Positions 34,162-41,529 of a stretch of DNA of 64,000 nucleotides are shown here, one piece after another. The notes under the pieces are model-generated. The model was not told where the DNA came from, made no database searches, and saw only the letters and a list, made by a program, of their open reading frames with translations. Origin of the DNA: Alistipes sp. (GTDB lineage Bacteria > Bacteroidota > Bacteroidia > Bacteroidales > Rikenellaceae); the NCBI GenBank assembly GCA_017532885.1, contig JAFXIS010000078.1, positions 50,002 through 114,001 of the forward strand. Direction: 5' to 3'. A program made the position numbers and the translations under genes. Each line of letters opens with the position of its first letter. Position 1 is the first letter of the stretch.

Positions 34162-34653
34162 ATGAACGAAAAAAAAGATATAACGGTGGCATTTACCGGT
34201 CATCGTAGCTATCAGGGCGAAGCCGACGCTGCTCTGCGCGAGGTCGTGCGCGAGATGTATGATAGGGGCTTCAGGCGATTTTTAGTGGCTATGGCGTGGG
34301 GATTTGACCTTGCGGCAGGTAAAGCGGTTATGGCACTGAAAACGCAATACGCGGATGTGGAGTTGGTCGCGGTTGTGCCTTATGAGGGTTTCCGGCAACT
34401 ATTCCGTGATGAATCGTTGGCTCTGTATGATGAGGTCGCGACGGCTGCCGATGAGGTTATTGTGGTAAGCGCAATAGGTGGAAATATGGCATTCGCTCGA
34501 CGCAATGATTTTCTGGTGGACAATTCCGCCGTTGTGATTGCATGGTGGATACATGGTGTAAAGGGTGGTACATCATACACCGTAAAACGCGCCGTGAAGC
34601 AGGGACGGGAGTTGAGGAATTTGTGCCCGCCGCGGGAGCTTGAGTTATTTTAA
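34162..34653 (+). CDS. SLOG-family protein (YpsA/DUF1273-like)
   Basis: A 163-residue Rossmann-like SLOG protein. It opens ITVAFTGHRSYQGEADAALREVV, with a nucleotide-binding turn FTGHRS, VAMAWGFDLAAGKAVMALK near 50 and a late WWIHGVKGGTSYTVKRA (G-G-T-x-x-T). SLOG proteins bind nucleotides or their derivatives. Some take part in conflict and nucleotide-second-messenger systems, while YpsA affects cell division. No effector gene is adjacent, so no such system is claimed. ATG at 34162 preferred to the GTG one codon upstream. Confidence 0.8.
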   Translation: MNEKKDITVAFTGHRSYQGEADAALREVVREMYDRGFRRFLVAMAWGFDLAAGKAVMALKTQYADVELVAVVPYEGFRQLFRDESLALYDEVATAADEVIVVSAIGGNMAFARRNDFLVDNSAVVIAWWIHGVKGGTSYTVKRAVKQGRELRNLCPPRELELF

Positions 34654-34706
34654 TAAATGAGAATCCGTATAACAAGACTCTTTCGGCATCAATATATCCT
34701 TGCTGT

Positions 34707-35828
34707 TTAGATTTTATCGTAGACCTCCAATATCTTGTCGCACATTGCCGACCAAGAGAAGCGTTTGCGCTCCTCGGTAAAGCCCTCGCGTAATTTAGAG
34801 AGCGTATCGCCTTCATAAATGTGCTTCAATGCCTCTTTTATCGCGTCGGCGGTAGGCTCGCACACAATTCCGACCTTGCCGTCAGGAACAATTTCGGGCA
34901 GACCTCCAACGCGTGTAACAATCATCGGAAGTGAAAAATTATATGCAATTTGTGTCACTCCACTCTGCGTGGCTGTGCGGTATGGCAACACGAGGCAATC
35001 GGCTGCCGAGAAGTAATAGCGTACATCCTCGTCGGCTATAAAGTGGTCGTGCAGGACGATGTCGTCTTGTAACTTGAGCTCCTCGATGAGCGATAGATAT
35101 TTCTCGCGTGAAGCATAAAATTCTCCCGCAATGAGTAATTTTCGTCCCGTAGGACGCCACTCTGCCCATGCGCGGAGCAGTAAATCCAAGCCTTTATAGT
35201 CGCGGATAAGTCCGAAAAATAGCGTATAGCTCTCCGTAGTATCAAGTCCGAGTTTCTGGTACGCTTCACTCTTCGAAATTGCTGTTCCGAAGTTCTCGAA
35301 CATGGGGTGGGGTGAAAAGAGCATCGGAGCGGAAGAGTAGGCCTGCAACTCCTTGTGTACCTGCTCCGACATATAAACAAACCCGTCTACTGCCCCCAAA
35401 TAGTAGTGATTGCAGGGTTTGTCGATTATATGGTGCTCGTGTGGCTCGACATTGTCAATCTGACACAACACCTTCGTGTGACCATTCTTTCGTGCTATGC
35501 GCGCTATTGTGCCAAAGCAGGGAGCCATAAACGGAGTCCAATATTTCATCAGCACAATATCGGGGCATTCGCGTTTGAGCCTGCGGCCCACCTTTATCCA
35601 ATTCAACGGATTTGTGGTATTTACCACGCGCTCTATATTTAGGTCTGTGGGCTTTGGTGCATCGGTATATTGGGTTTTGCCGGGAAAGAGGAGTGATGGG
35701 TACTGCACCGAGAAGGTGTAAATCTGTACCTCATGACCTCGCGACTGATATTCGCGTGCCATAGTGTGCATAATGGATGCTAAACCACCTCTGTAAGGGT
35801 GCGCGGGGCCTAAAATCACTATCTTCAT
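34707..35828 (-). CDS. GT4-family glycosyltransferase
   Basis: A 373-residue GT-B fold glycosyltransferase. The N-terminal domain begins IVILGPAHPYRGGLASIMHTMAREY, typical of retaining GT4 enzymes. The donor-binding half has LFFGLIRDYKGLDLLLRAW near 204 and the family E-x7-E region as PYRTATQSGVTQIAYNFSLPMIVTRVGGLPEIV near 290. The acceptor is unknown. It is the last gene of an operon with three predicted steroid/bile-acid-type reductases (18 nt after the SDR gene), so a lipid or sterol acceptor is a possibility worth testing. An ordinary envelope glycan is the default. Confidence 0.88.
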   Translation of the reverse strand: MKIVILGPAHPYRGGLASIMHTMAREYQSRGHEVQIYTFSVQYPSLLFPGKTQYTDAPKPTDLNIERVVNTTNPLNWIKVGRRLKRECPDIVLMKYWTPFMAPCFGTIARIARKNGHTKVLCQIDNVEPHEHHIIDKPCNHYYLGAVDGFVYMSEQVHKELQAYSSAPMLFSPHPMFENFGTAISKSEAYQKLGLDTTESYTLFFGLIRDYKGLDLLLRAWAEWRPTGRKLLIAGEFYASREKYLSLIEELKLQDDIVLHDHFIADEDVRYYFSAADCLVLPYRTATQSGVTQIAYNFSLPMIVTRVGGLPEIVPDGKVGIVCEPTADAIKEALKHIYEGDTLSKLREGFTEERKRFSWSAMCDKILEVYDKI

Positions 35829-35846
35829 AGGGCAAAATCGGGCAAA

Positions 35847-36653
35847 TTATTTCTGAAACTTCATCGTGTAGTTGCGCAGCCAGCGCATAGGTGCTCCGCC
35901 GAGGCATTGGCAGATAGGAATAAAGAGCCTGAACCACCAATCGGGAACTACGCAGCGACGCCCCTTGAACATAGCCTTTAGGCCGCGTCGAGCGCAACTG
36001 TCGGGGCTCATCAATATTCCAATCTTCAGACCAAAACGCTGCAACTCGGGCGATAGGCCATATAGGTCGGTGGCGATACCTGCGGGGCAAACAGCCGTAA
36101 CTTTTACGCCTCGACTGCGCACCTCCTTTGAGAATGCCACAGAAAAACTCTTTAGATAGGCTTTGCTGGCGCTATATAGCGACAGACCGGGGTAGGGCAT
36201 CCATATCGAATAGGATGACATGTTGAGAATATGCCCACCTCCGCGCTCCGCCATATCCTGCGCAAACAGGCGGCATAACTTTGTCGCAGTAATAGCATGC
36301 AGGGTGATGATACGCTCGATACGCTCTGCCGGGGTGTCAATAATATCGCAGAACGAGAATATTCCGGCATTGTTGATGAGTACATCGGGCTCAAAAAAGT
36401 GTCCCTGGCACCAACCGTATAATCTTTCGGCTGCATCGGGTGTTGCTAAATCTAAAGCATAAAAGCGTACACCAACTTCGGGATATTCTTCGCGAATCTC
36501 TTGTGTCGTAGCAATTAAATCCTCCTCCGTTGAGGCTACCAGCAAGAGATTATAACCCATTGCAGCGAGCCGCTTGGCATAGCAACGACCTATACCCTTC
36601 GATGCGCCCGTAACGAGGGCGTTCTTTATCTCTACTTGAATTGCCTGTTGCAT
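35847..36653 (-). CDS. Short-chain dehydrogenase/reductase (possible hydroxysteroid dehydrogenase)
   Basis: A 268-residue classical SDR. Cofactor motif is VTGASKGIGRCYAKRLA at residue 14. NNAG is at about 90 (VLINNAGIF). The catalytic tetrad is recognisable as NMSSYSIW (Ser) and YSASKAYLKSF (Tyr, Lys). The stretch after strand 2 (LLLVASTEEDL) lacks the Asp that favours NAD, so NADP(H) is more likely. The hydrophobic C-terminus (WWFRLFIPICQCLG) resembles membrane-associated HSD17B12-like SDRs. With the 5-alpha-reductase and flavin reductase upstream (2 nt from the latter), a 3- or 17-hydroxysteroid dehydrogenase step is the natural inference. Confidence 0.88.
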   Translation of the reverse strand: MQQAIQVEIKNALVTGASKGIGRCYAKRLAAMGYNLLLVASTEEDLIATTQEIREEYPEVGVRFYALDLATPDAAERLYGWCQGHFFEPDVLINNAGIFSFCDIIDTPAERIERIITLHAITATKLCRLFAQDMAERGGGHILNMSSYSIWMPYPGLSLYSASKAYLKSFSVAFSKEVRSRGVKVTAVCPAGIATDLYGLSPELQRFGLKIGILMSPDSCARRGLKAMFKGRRCVVPDWWFRLFIPICQCLGGAPMRWLRNYTMKFQK

Positions 36654-36655
36654 GG

Positions 36656-37894
36656 TTATTTAATTTTACGCAATTCGCGCCACAAACGCTCGGGAATATG
36701 CTCGGTGCAGTTATGACAGCACATCATCTTGTCGGAATACATGCGCGCAATGCAGTAATCGCGATGGTCGCAACCCGCTTTGGTCTTTATGTCGCCCTCG
36801 CGTAGCTTATTTACAAAATTGGGGTCGTTAATCAAGGCGCGCGCCATCTGTAACATCTCGAAACCCTCGTCCAGCACCTTCTCGATACCCTCACGCGACA
36901 CCAAACCGCCTACATATACCAGCGGACCCTTCAACTCCTTGCGGAACTTCTTGGCATTTTCAAGAAAGAAGCACTCCTCGAAGTCGTAATCCTTAATCAT
37001 CCATTGGCCAAAGAGCGATACGACAATCTTCTGCAACCACTCGTTCCAACCCATATAATAGCCCATGGTCTTTGTCGGAATACGACCACGCATAACCGCC
37101 ATGGGTGAGCGCGACACGAAACCCGACGAGAGTACTATGCCGTGAACGCCGAATGACTCTATCTGCTTGGCAATTTCGATAGATTCGGGAATCTGAATGC
37201 CGCTACGGAAGCCGTCCTCCATGTTGTGCTTAACCAAAACAGCCATATTGTGGCGCGTAGCCTGCTCCATAACCTCCTCCAGACACATATTCATAAAACG
37301 CATGCGATTCTGCAGTGAGCCTCCAAACTCATCCCTGCGGCGGTTGGTCCAGGGCGAGAGGAATTGCGAAATGAGGTAGCCGTGACCGGCATGTACCTCC
37401 ACAGAGTCGAAGCCAGCATTGTGAGCTGTTACGACAGCCTTGCCGAAGTCCTTGGCAAACTCCTTCAACTCCGCAGGCTTAAGTTTGCGGTGAAAGGTGG
37501 GCGAATAGAGATTAAAACCATTCGATGCCGACACGGGGAAGCAACCAGCCGTAGACCAATGTGTCATATTTCCGCAGTGGCCAATCTGTACACCCACGGC
37601 TGCACCCTCCTTGTGTACGGCGTCGGTAATGTCGCGCAATGCTGGTACAATCTCGTCGCGCAGCCACAACTGCGAGTTGAACGAAATACCGCTTCGGTTT
37701 ACTGAAGCGTAAGCCAATGTTGTCATACCTACACCGCCACGAGCTACGCTGACATGGTAGTCTTTAAGGTCTTGTGTAGGTGCAAAATCTTTACCCATAG
37801 ATTCAAACGCTGCCGAGCGAATAACACGGTTACGCAGCGTTACAGGGCCCATCTTATAGGGCGTAAAGAGTTTAGAGTCTTTAATCTCTGCCAT
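36656..37894 (-). CDS. NADH:flavin oxidoreductase, old-yellow-enzyme/BaiCD-like
   Basis: A 412-residue TIM-barrel ene-reductase. FMN-site landmarks are GPVTLRNRVIRSAAFE near residue 16, GVQIGHCGN near 100 and VEVHAGHGYLISQFLSPWTNRRRDEFGG near 175, including the active-site Tyr region of the 2,4-dienoyl-CoA reductase/BaiCD branch. The C-terminus has a cysteine cluster (CDHRDYC ... MMCCHNC) that could hold an Fe-S centre, but its spacing differs from BaiCD. The second FAD/NAD domain of BaiCD/BaiH (about 640 residues in total) is absent. Predicted job: reduction of a conjugated C=C such as delta-4-3-keto steroids. It sits between the 5-alpha-reductase (18 nt) and SDR (2 nt) genes. Confidence 0.88.
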   Translation of the reverse strand: MAEIKDSKLFTPYKMGPVTLRNRVIRSAAFESMGKDFAPTQDLKDYHVSVARGGVGMTTLAYASVNRSGISFNSQLWLRDEIVPALRDITDAVHKEGAAVGVQIGHCGNMTHWSTAGCFPVSASNGFNLYSPTFHRKLKPAELKEFAKDFGKAVVTAHNAGFDSVEVHAGHGYLISQFLSPWTNRRRDEFGGSLQNRMRFMNMCLEEVMEQATRHNMAVLVKHNMEDGFRSGIQIPESIEIAKQIESFGVHGIVLSSGFVSRSPMAVMRGRIPTKTMGYYMGWNEWLQKIVVSLFGQWMIKDYDFEECFFLENAKKFRKELKGPLVYVGGLVSREGIEKVLDEGFEMLQMARALINDPNFVNKLREGDIKTKAGCDHRDYCIARMYSDKMMCCHNCTEHIPERLWRELRKIK

Positions 37895-37912
37895 ATATTT
37901 GATTGTTTTTTT

Positions 37913-38689
37913 CTAATAGATGAACGGAATAATTCTTTTTCGCCCAAGCGAGGTAAACTCCTCGCCGAACTCCTTTTCGTAGCGCTTATAGAGCGATGCC
38001 GAGCGAGGTGCAAGGTTGGCGAAGGTCCACAACACAAAGACAACTCCTGCCCATGACCATGACGCAATGGCAAAACCGGTCCACTCGACCAACTCCCCAA
38101 AATAGTTTGCCGACGAAACATAGCGGAACATGCCGCCCTTGGGGATATAGTGCTTGGTGTCACCGGGTTTGCGCAGGTGGCGTATGATATAGTCCGCCTG
38201 CCAATTTATGAACATGCCGGCAAAGAATATAGCGATGCCGATGTAAATAAATGGCTTTGCGAACCAATTATCGTAGTAACCTTCGGGTGCGAAATAGAAT
38301 ATCCAGCCGCCCTGCATGCAGGCATTGAGCGTATTGAATAGCATACCCATTGCTACAATACCCAAGGGCATCTTCGATTTTCCGCGCATAAGCAGCGGGA
38401 AGATAAACGAACGCTGGAAATAGTGCAGCTGGAACATCGCAAGCAAAACGAGCGGCACAGTGTCCCACATTCTGTCGGATGCAGCCCACAGTACCCACAT
38501 CATTACGAAAACGGGCGACTCCATTAAAATCCAACCAACTTTATTGGGTACGGGAGGCCCGTAACGACGATCAAAAAGGTAACCGTAGCCTGCCTCAAAA
38601 AATTGAAGCGCCAGAAAGACAAACACAGCCACGATAGCCATCGTGACGAGAAATGTGTTGTAAAATTGCAATGTGAAAATACTCTCCAT
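37913..38689 (-). CDS. 3-oxo-5-alpha-steroid 4-dehydrogenase (SRD5A-like) family membrane reductase
   Basis: A 258-residue polytopic membrane protein, matching human SRD5A1/2 in length (about 255-260). The two residues essential in SRD5A2 are conserved in context. Glu57 is in KVGWILMESPVF, and Tyr90 is in LHYFQRSFIFPLLMRG. The NADPH-side C-terminus SSANYFGELVEWTGFAIASW...LAPRSASLYKRYEKEF...RIIPFIY is typical of the family. It should reduce the delta-4 double bond of 3-keto steroids or bile-acid intermediates to the 5-alpha (allo) form. The ATG at 38689 is fixed by a promoter at 38744-38714; a longer frame to 38743 would start upstream of it. First gene of a four-gene operon. Confidence 0.9.
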   Translation of the reverse strand: MESIFTLQFYNTFLVTMAIVAVFVFLALQFFEAGYGYLFDRRYGPPVPNKVGWILMESPVFVMMWVLWAASDRMWDTVPLVLLAMFQLHYFQRSFIFPLLMRGKSKMPLGIVAMGMLFNTLNACMQGGWIFYFAPEGYYDNWFAKPFIYIGIAIFFAGMFINWQADYIIRHLRKPGDTKHYIPKGGMFRYVSSANYFGELVEWTGFAIASWSWAGVVFVLWTFANLAPRSASLYKRYEKEFGEEFTSLGRKRIIPFIY

Positions 38690-38713
38690 CTCCTTGCCGT
38701 TTTTTTGATTAAA

Positions 38714-38744
38714 CAAAGATAGCTTTTTAAATTTGAAATTCAAA
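38714..38744 (-). promoter_or_regulatory. Promoter of the steroid-reductase operon
   Basis: On the minus strand, TTTG at 38744-38741, 19 bp, TATCTTTG at 38721-38714. The -33 TTTG is part of an attttga-type repeat. The operon's ATG follows 24 nt downstream. Confidence 0.85.
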
Positions 38745-38855
38745 ATTACAACGGATAAAACCTCTCCCCATACTTGCGTGGCAAAATGCGTAATTTGAGA
38801 ACTCCTCTTTCGGGGCTATTAACGCCTTTTTTACAACAAAGAGAAAATTTTGAGT

Positions 38856-38887
38856 TTTGAATTTTGAATTTATTTTTCTTACCTTTG
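38856..38887 (+). promoter_or_regulatory. Promoter of tRNA-Gln
   Basis: TTTG at 38856-38859 within an ATTTTGA repeat, 20 bp, TACCTTTG at 38880-38887. Confidence 0.8.
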
Positions 38888-38907
38888 CACCGCTTACGAG
38901 CAACGAT

Positions 38908-38978
38908 TGAGCTATGGTGTAACGGTAACACAGCAGATTTTGGTTCTGTTATTCTGAGTTCGAATCTCGGTAGCTCAA
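38908..38978 (+). tRNA. tRNA-Gln (TTG)
   Basis: The acceptor is tgagcta/tagctca with discriminator A. The anticodon arm is gcaga-ttttggt-tctgt (anticodon TTG), and the T-loop is ttcgaat. 71 nt; no encoded CCA. Confidence 0.95.
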
Positions 38979-38979
38979 C

Positions 38980-39045
38980 CAAAAGGGCAAACAAGGGCAG
39001 GCAGAGGTAGATGATGCAGGTCGCGTGTTTGCCCTTTTTTATTGA
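38980..39045 (+). terminator. Terminator of tRNA-Gln
   Basis: aaaagggcaaaca pairs with tgtttgccctttt across a loop of about 36 nt, followed by T residues. Confidence 0.8.
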
Positions 39046-39064
39046 TTTTTAGAGGTTGAAAGAT

Positions 39065-39580
39065 ATGATTTTTCGTAAAGCAACATACGATGATGTGGAG
39101 CGCATTTCGGAGATTATTTCGCATGCTTCACGCCGCTTGGGCAGTGCCGGTATAGACCAATGGCAACGCGGATATCCCAATCGTCAAAGCGTTGAAACAG
39201 ATGTTGAGAATGGCGTGGGAATGGTGCTTTGCTTGGGCAATGAAATCCTCGCTTATGGAGCGGTGATTTTCTCGGGCGAGCGAGCCTATGATGATATCAC
39301 GAATGGTCATTGGCTTACGCCGTGTGACTCCAATTCGCCGACTTATGCAGTGATACATCGCTTATGCGTGTCGGAAATATTCGTAGGTATGGGCTTTGCT
39401 AAGCAGTTTATGTTGGCGGCGGAGTCTATGGCTCAGGAGAAGTCCGTCAGTATGCGTATCGATACCCATCCCGATAACCGCATTATGCAGGGCTTGATAG
39501 CCTCACTCGGATATAGCTATTGCGGTGATGTTGTTATCGAGAGCCGCCGTTTAGCCTACGAAAGGCTGTTAGCCGATTAA
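39065..39580 (+). CDS. GNAT-family N-acetyltransferase
   Basis: A 171-residue acetyltransferase. It opens MIFRKATYDDVERISEIISHA, the normal GNAT beginning. The acetyl-CoA site is IHRLCVSEIFVGMGFAKQFM near residue 98, and RIDTHPDNRIMQGLIASLGYSYCG is the late strand region. The acceptor is unknown. The ATG at 39065 is preferred to the TTG at 39056. It has no close partner: the tRNA-Gln terminator lies upstream and a separately promoted peptidase downstream. Confidence 0.86.
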   Translation: MIFRKATYDDVERISEIISHASRRLGSAGIDQWQRGYPNRQSVETDVENGVGMVLCLGNEILAYGAVIFSGERAYDDITNGHWLTPCDSNSPTYAVIHRLCVSEIFVGMGFAKQFMLAAESMAQEKSVSMRIDTHPDNRIMQGLIASLGYSYCGDVVIESRRLAYERLLAD

Positions 39581-39700
39581 TTTTGCCGGAATCCTAAACA
39601 AAAAGATGCTGATTAGTATCTATTTAATAGTTGTATAGGCATATTATTTCCTCTTTTTTTGTATCTTCGCAAGGAGAAAACAATTAAAACCTGAAATAAT

Positions 39701-41086
39701 ATGAAGAAAATTTTTATTTGTGCCGCTCTTATGTTTATCGGCACACTCGCAGCCTCGGCGCAAACAGAGAATGGTGGCATTGATGCAGAGATGCTTTCAC
39801 GCATCCGCCAGAGCTATACAGGCTCTGCTGAGCAGCGTGCCGTGAAGAATGCTTTGGCCTCAAATTCTATCGCTACTTTGGCAATAAATGCCGACAACTT
39901 GGCTATGTGCGACACCCACTTCTCGCACCGCGTAAAGACTAAGGGCATAACCGACCAGAAGTCATCGGGTCGTTGCTGGTTGTTTACGGGCCTCAATGTC
40001 TTGCGTGCCAAGATGATTCAGAAATATGACCTTCCGCATATGGAGTTCTCGCAGAATTACAACTCGTTCTACGACCAATTAGAGAAATCAAACCTCTTTT
40101 TGCAGGCAATTATCGACACGCGCGACCTGCCTCTCACGGACCGCAAGGTCGATTGGTTGTTGCGTAACCCCATAGGTGACGGTGGCCAGTTTACGGGCGT
40201 GTCAAACCTTATTATGAAGTATGGCGTAGTACCAAAGGAGGCTATGCCGGAGACTTTCCAGTCGAATGCTACCTCGCAGATGGCTATGATTCTAAAGCTC
40301 AAGCTGCGCGAGTGGGCATTGGAGTTGCGTGAGTTGAAGCCCGCGAAGGCTCAGCAGCGCAAGGAGGAGATGCTCGCGGAGGTATATCGCATTTTGGTTG
40401 AGTGCTTGGGTGTCCCTCCGACAGAGTTCGAGTGGGCTCGCTATAATACAAAGGGTGAGTTGGTGAGCAAGAAAACTTACACTCCGAAGAGTTTTTATGA
40501 GGAGTATATCGGCGAGGACTTGGAGAAGAACTATGTGATGATTATGAACGACCCTTCGCGCGAGTATGGTAAGGTCTACGAGATTGAGTACGACCGTCAT
40601 GTCTATGATGGCGAGAATTGGCTCTATATCAACCTTCCGATTGAGCGAGTTAAGGAGTTGGCTATCGCTTCGATAAAGGATAATACGGCGATGTACTTCT
40701 CATGCGATGTGGGTAAGTTTATGGACCGCAAGAAGGGTACTTTGGATATCGCGAACTTCGATTACGCTTCGTTGTTCAATACCTCGTTTACAATGGATAA
40801 GAAGCAGCGTATTCAGACCTACGCAAGTGGCTCGTCACACGCAATGACACTTATTGCCGTAGACCTTGACGAAAATGGTAAGGCAAAGAAATGGATGGTC
40901 GAGAACAGCTGGGGTGCAGCTTCCGGTTATCAGGGTAACCTCATTATGACCGACGAGTGGTTCGAGGAGTATATGTTCCGCGTGGTTGTGGAGCGTAAGT
41001 ATGTTCCCGAGGATGTATTGAAGATTCTGGAGCAGGAGCCAATTATGCTTCCCGCGTGGGACCCGATGTTTACTCCCGAGGAGTAG
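39701..41086 (+). CDS. C1B-family cysteine aminopeptidase (PepC/bleomycin hydrolase-like), exported
   Basis: A 461-residue papain-fold peptidase with signal peptide MKKIFICAALMFIGTLAASAQ, unlike cytosolic PepC. The catalytic Cys is in DQKSSGRCWLFTGLN (about 92), His in SGSSHAMTLIAVDLD (about 376) and Asn in WMVENSWGAASGYQG (about 400). It trims amino acids from peptide N-termini, here presumably in the periplasm. A similar signal-peptide-bearing form is usual in Bacteroidales. A TATCTTCG -7 box lies at 39662-39669. Confidence 0.92.
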   Translation: MKKIFICAALMFIGTLAASAQTENGGIDAEMLSRIRQSYTGSAEQRAVKNALASNSIATLAINADNLAMCDTHFSHRVKTKGITDQKSSGRCWLFTGLNVLRAKMIQKYDLPHMEFSQNYNSFYDQLEKSNLFLQAIIDTRDLPLTDRKVDWLLRNPIGDGGQFTGVSNLIMKYGVVPKEAMPETFQSNATSQMAMILKLKLREWALELRELKPAKAQQRKEEMLAEVYRILVECLGVPPTEFEWARYNTKGELVSKKTYTPKSFYEEYIGEDLEKNYVMIMNDPSREYGKVYEIEYDRHVYDGENWLYINLPIERVKELAIASIKDNTAMYFSCDVGKFMDRKKGTLDIANFDYASLFNTSFTMDKKQRIQTYASGSSHAMTLIAVDLDENGKAKKWMVENSWGAASGYQGNLIMTDEWFEEYMFRVVVERKYVPEDVLKILEQEPIMLPAWDPMFTPEE

Positions 41087-41529
41087 GTAGAACTCAAAAT
41101 TCAAAATTATTTGGCTGACGCCCCGAAATATTCTCGGCAATATTACGCACAAAAATAGAGTAGTACAATACACTAAAATAGATATTGTTGTTGTAATTAC
41201 CAGCCGAAGGTCAATTTTGAATTTTGAATTTCTTGTATCGTTACTCTGAGGGAGCGCACGCGACCGTGAGAGTCTAAAAAAAATGTCATTCCACAATTAC
41301 TGCACGACGCGAGGGTATAGATACGAAGTAGTATCCATGCAGTAATTGACTGGAATCTACCTTTGGGAATTACTGCCTCTCAAGTTCGTACTTGGTAGCA
41401 AAGGAAATAAGCGGTAGATGCCAGTCAATTTACATATATACCGCAATACACACTTTCAATGCCCTGCGTATGTAAATTGTGACATGACGATAATATCTTT
41501 CACTGAAAAACAATTAAAACCCCAAATAG
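41087..41529. repeat. Repeat-rich intergenic region
   Basis: No gene is seen. It holds ATTTTGA-type repeats (41092-41108 in one orientation, 41213-41230 in the other) and one copy of a dispersed palindromic element (41239-41275, see 49240 and 59614). It also has a strongly structured block. Bases 41294-41304 pair with 41338-41348 (11 bp perfect), and 41344-41361 pair with 41413-41430 (17 of 18). Confidence 0.65.

Noticed and set aside
34162..34653. SLOG protein considered as part of an anti-phage nucleotide-signalling system
   Set aside because: No cyclase, effector, or other defence gene is adjacent; it is flanked by membrane proteins and the reductase operon's glycosyltransferase.
38690..38743. 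Longer start for the SRD5A-like gene
   Set aside because: A TTTG-19-TATCTTTG promoter lies within this stretch, and starting at 38689 puts the conserved Glu at position 57 as in SRD5A2.
38746..38994. Minus-strand frame over tRNA-Gln
   Set aside because: Antisense of a tRNA and of an ATTTTGA repeat; no coding signal.
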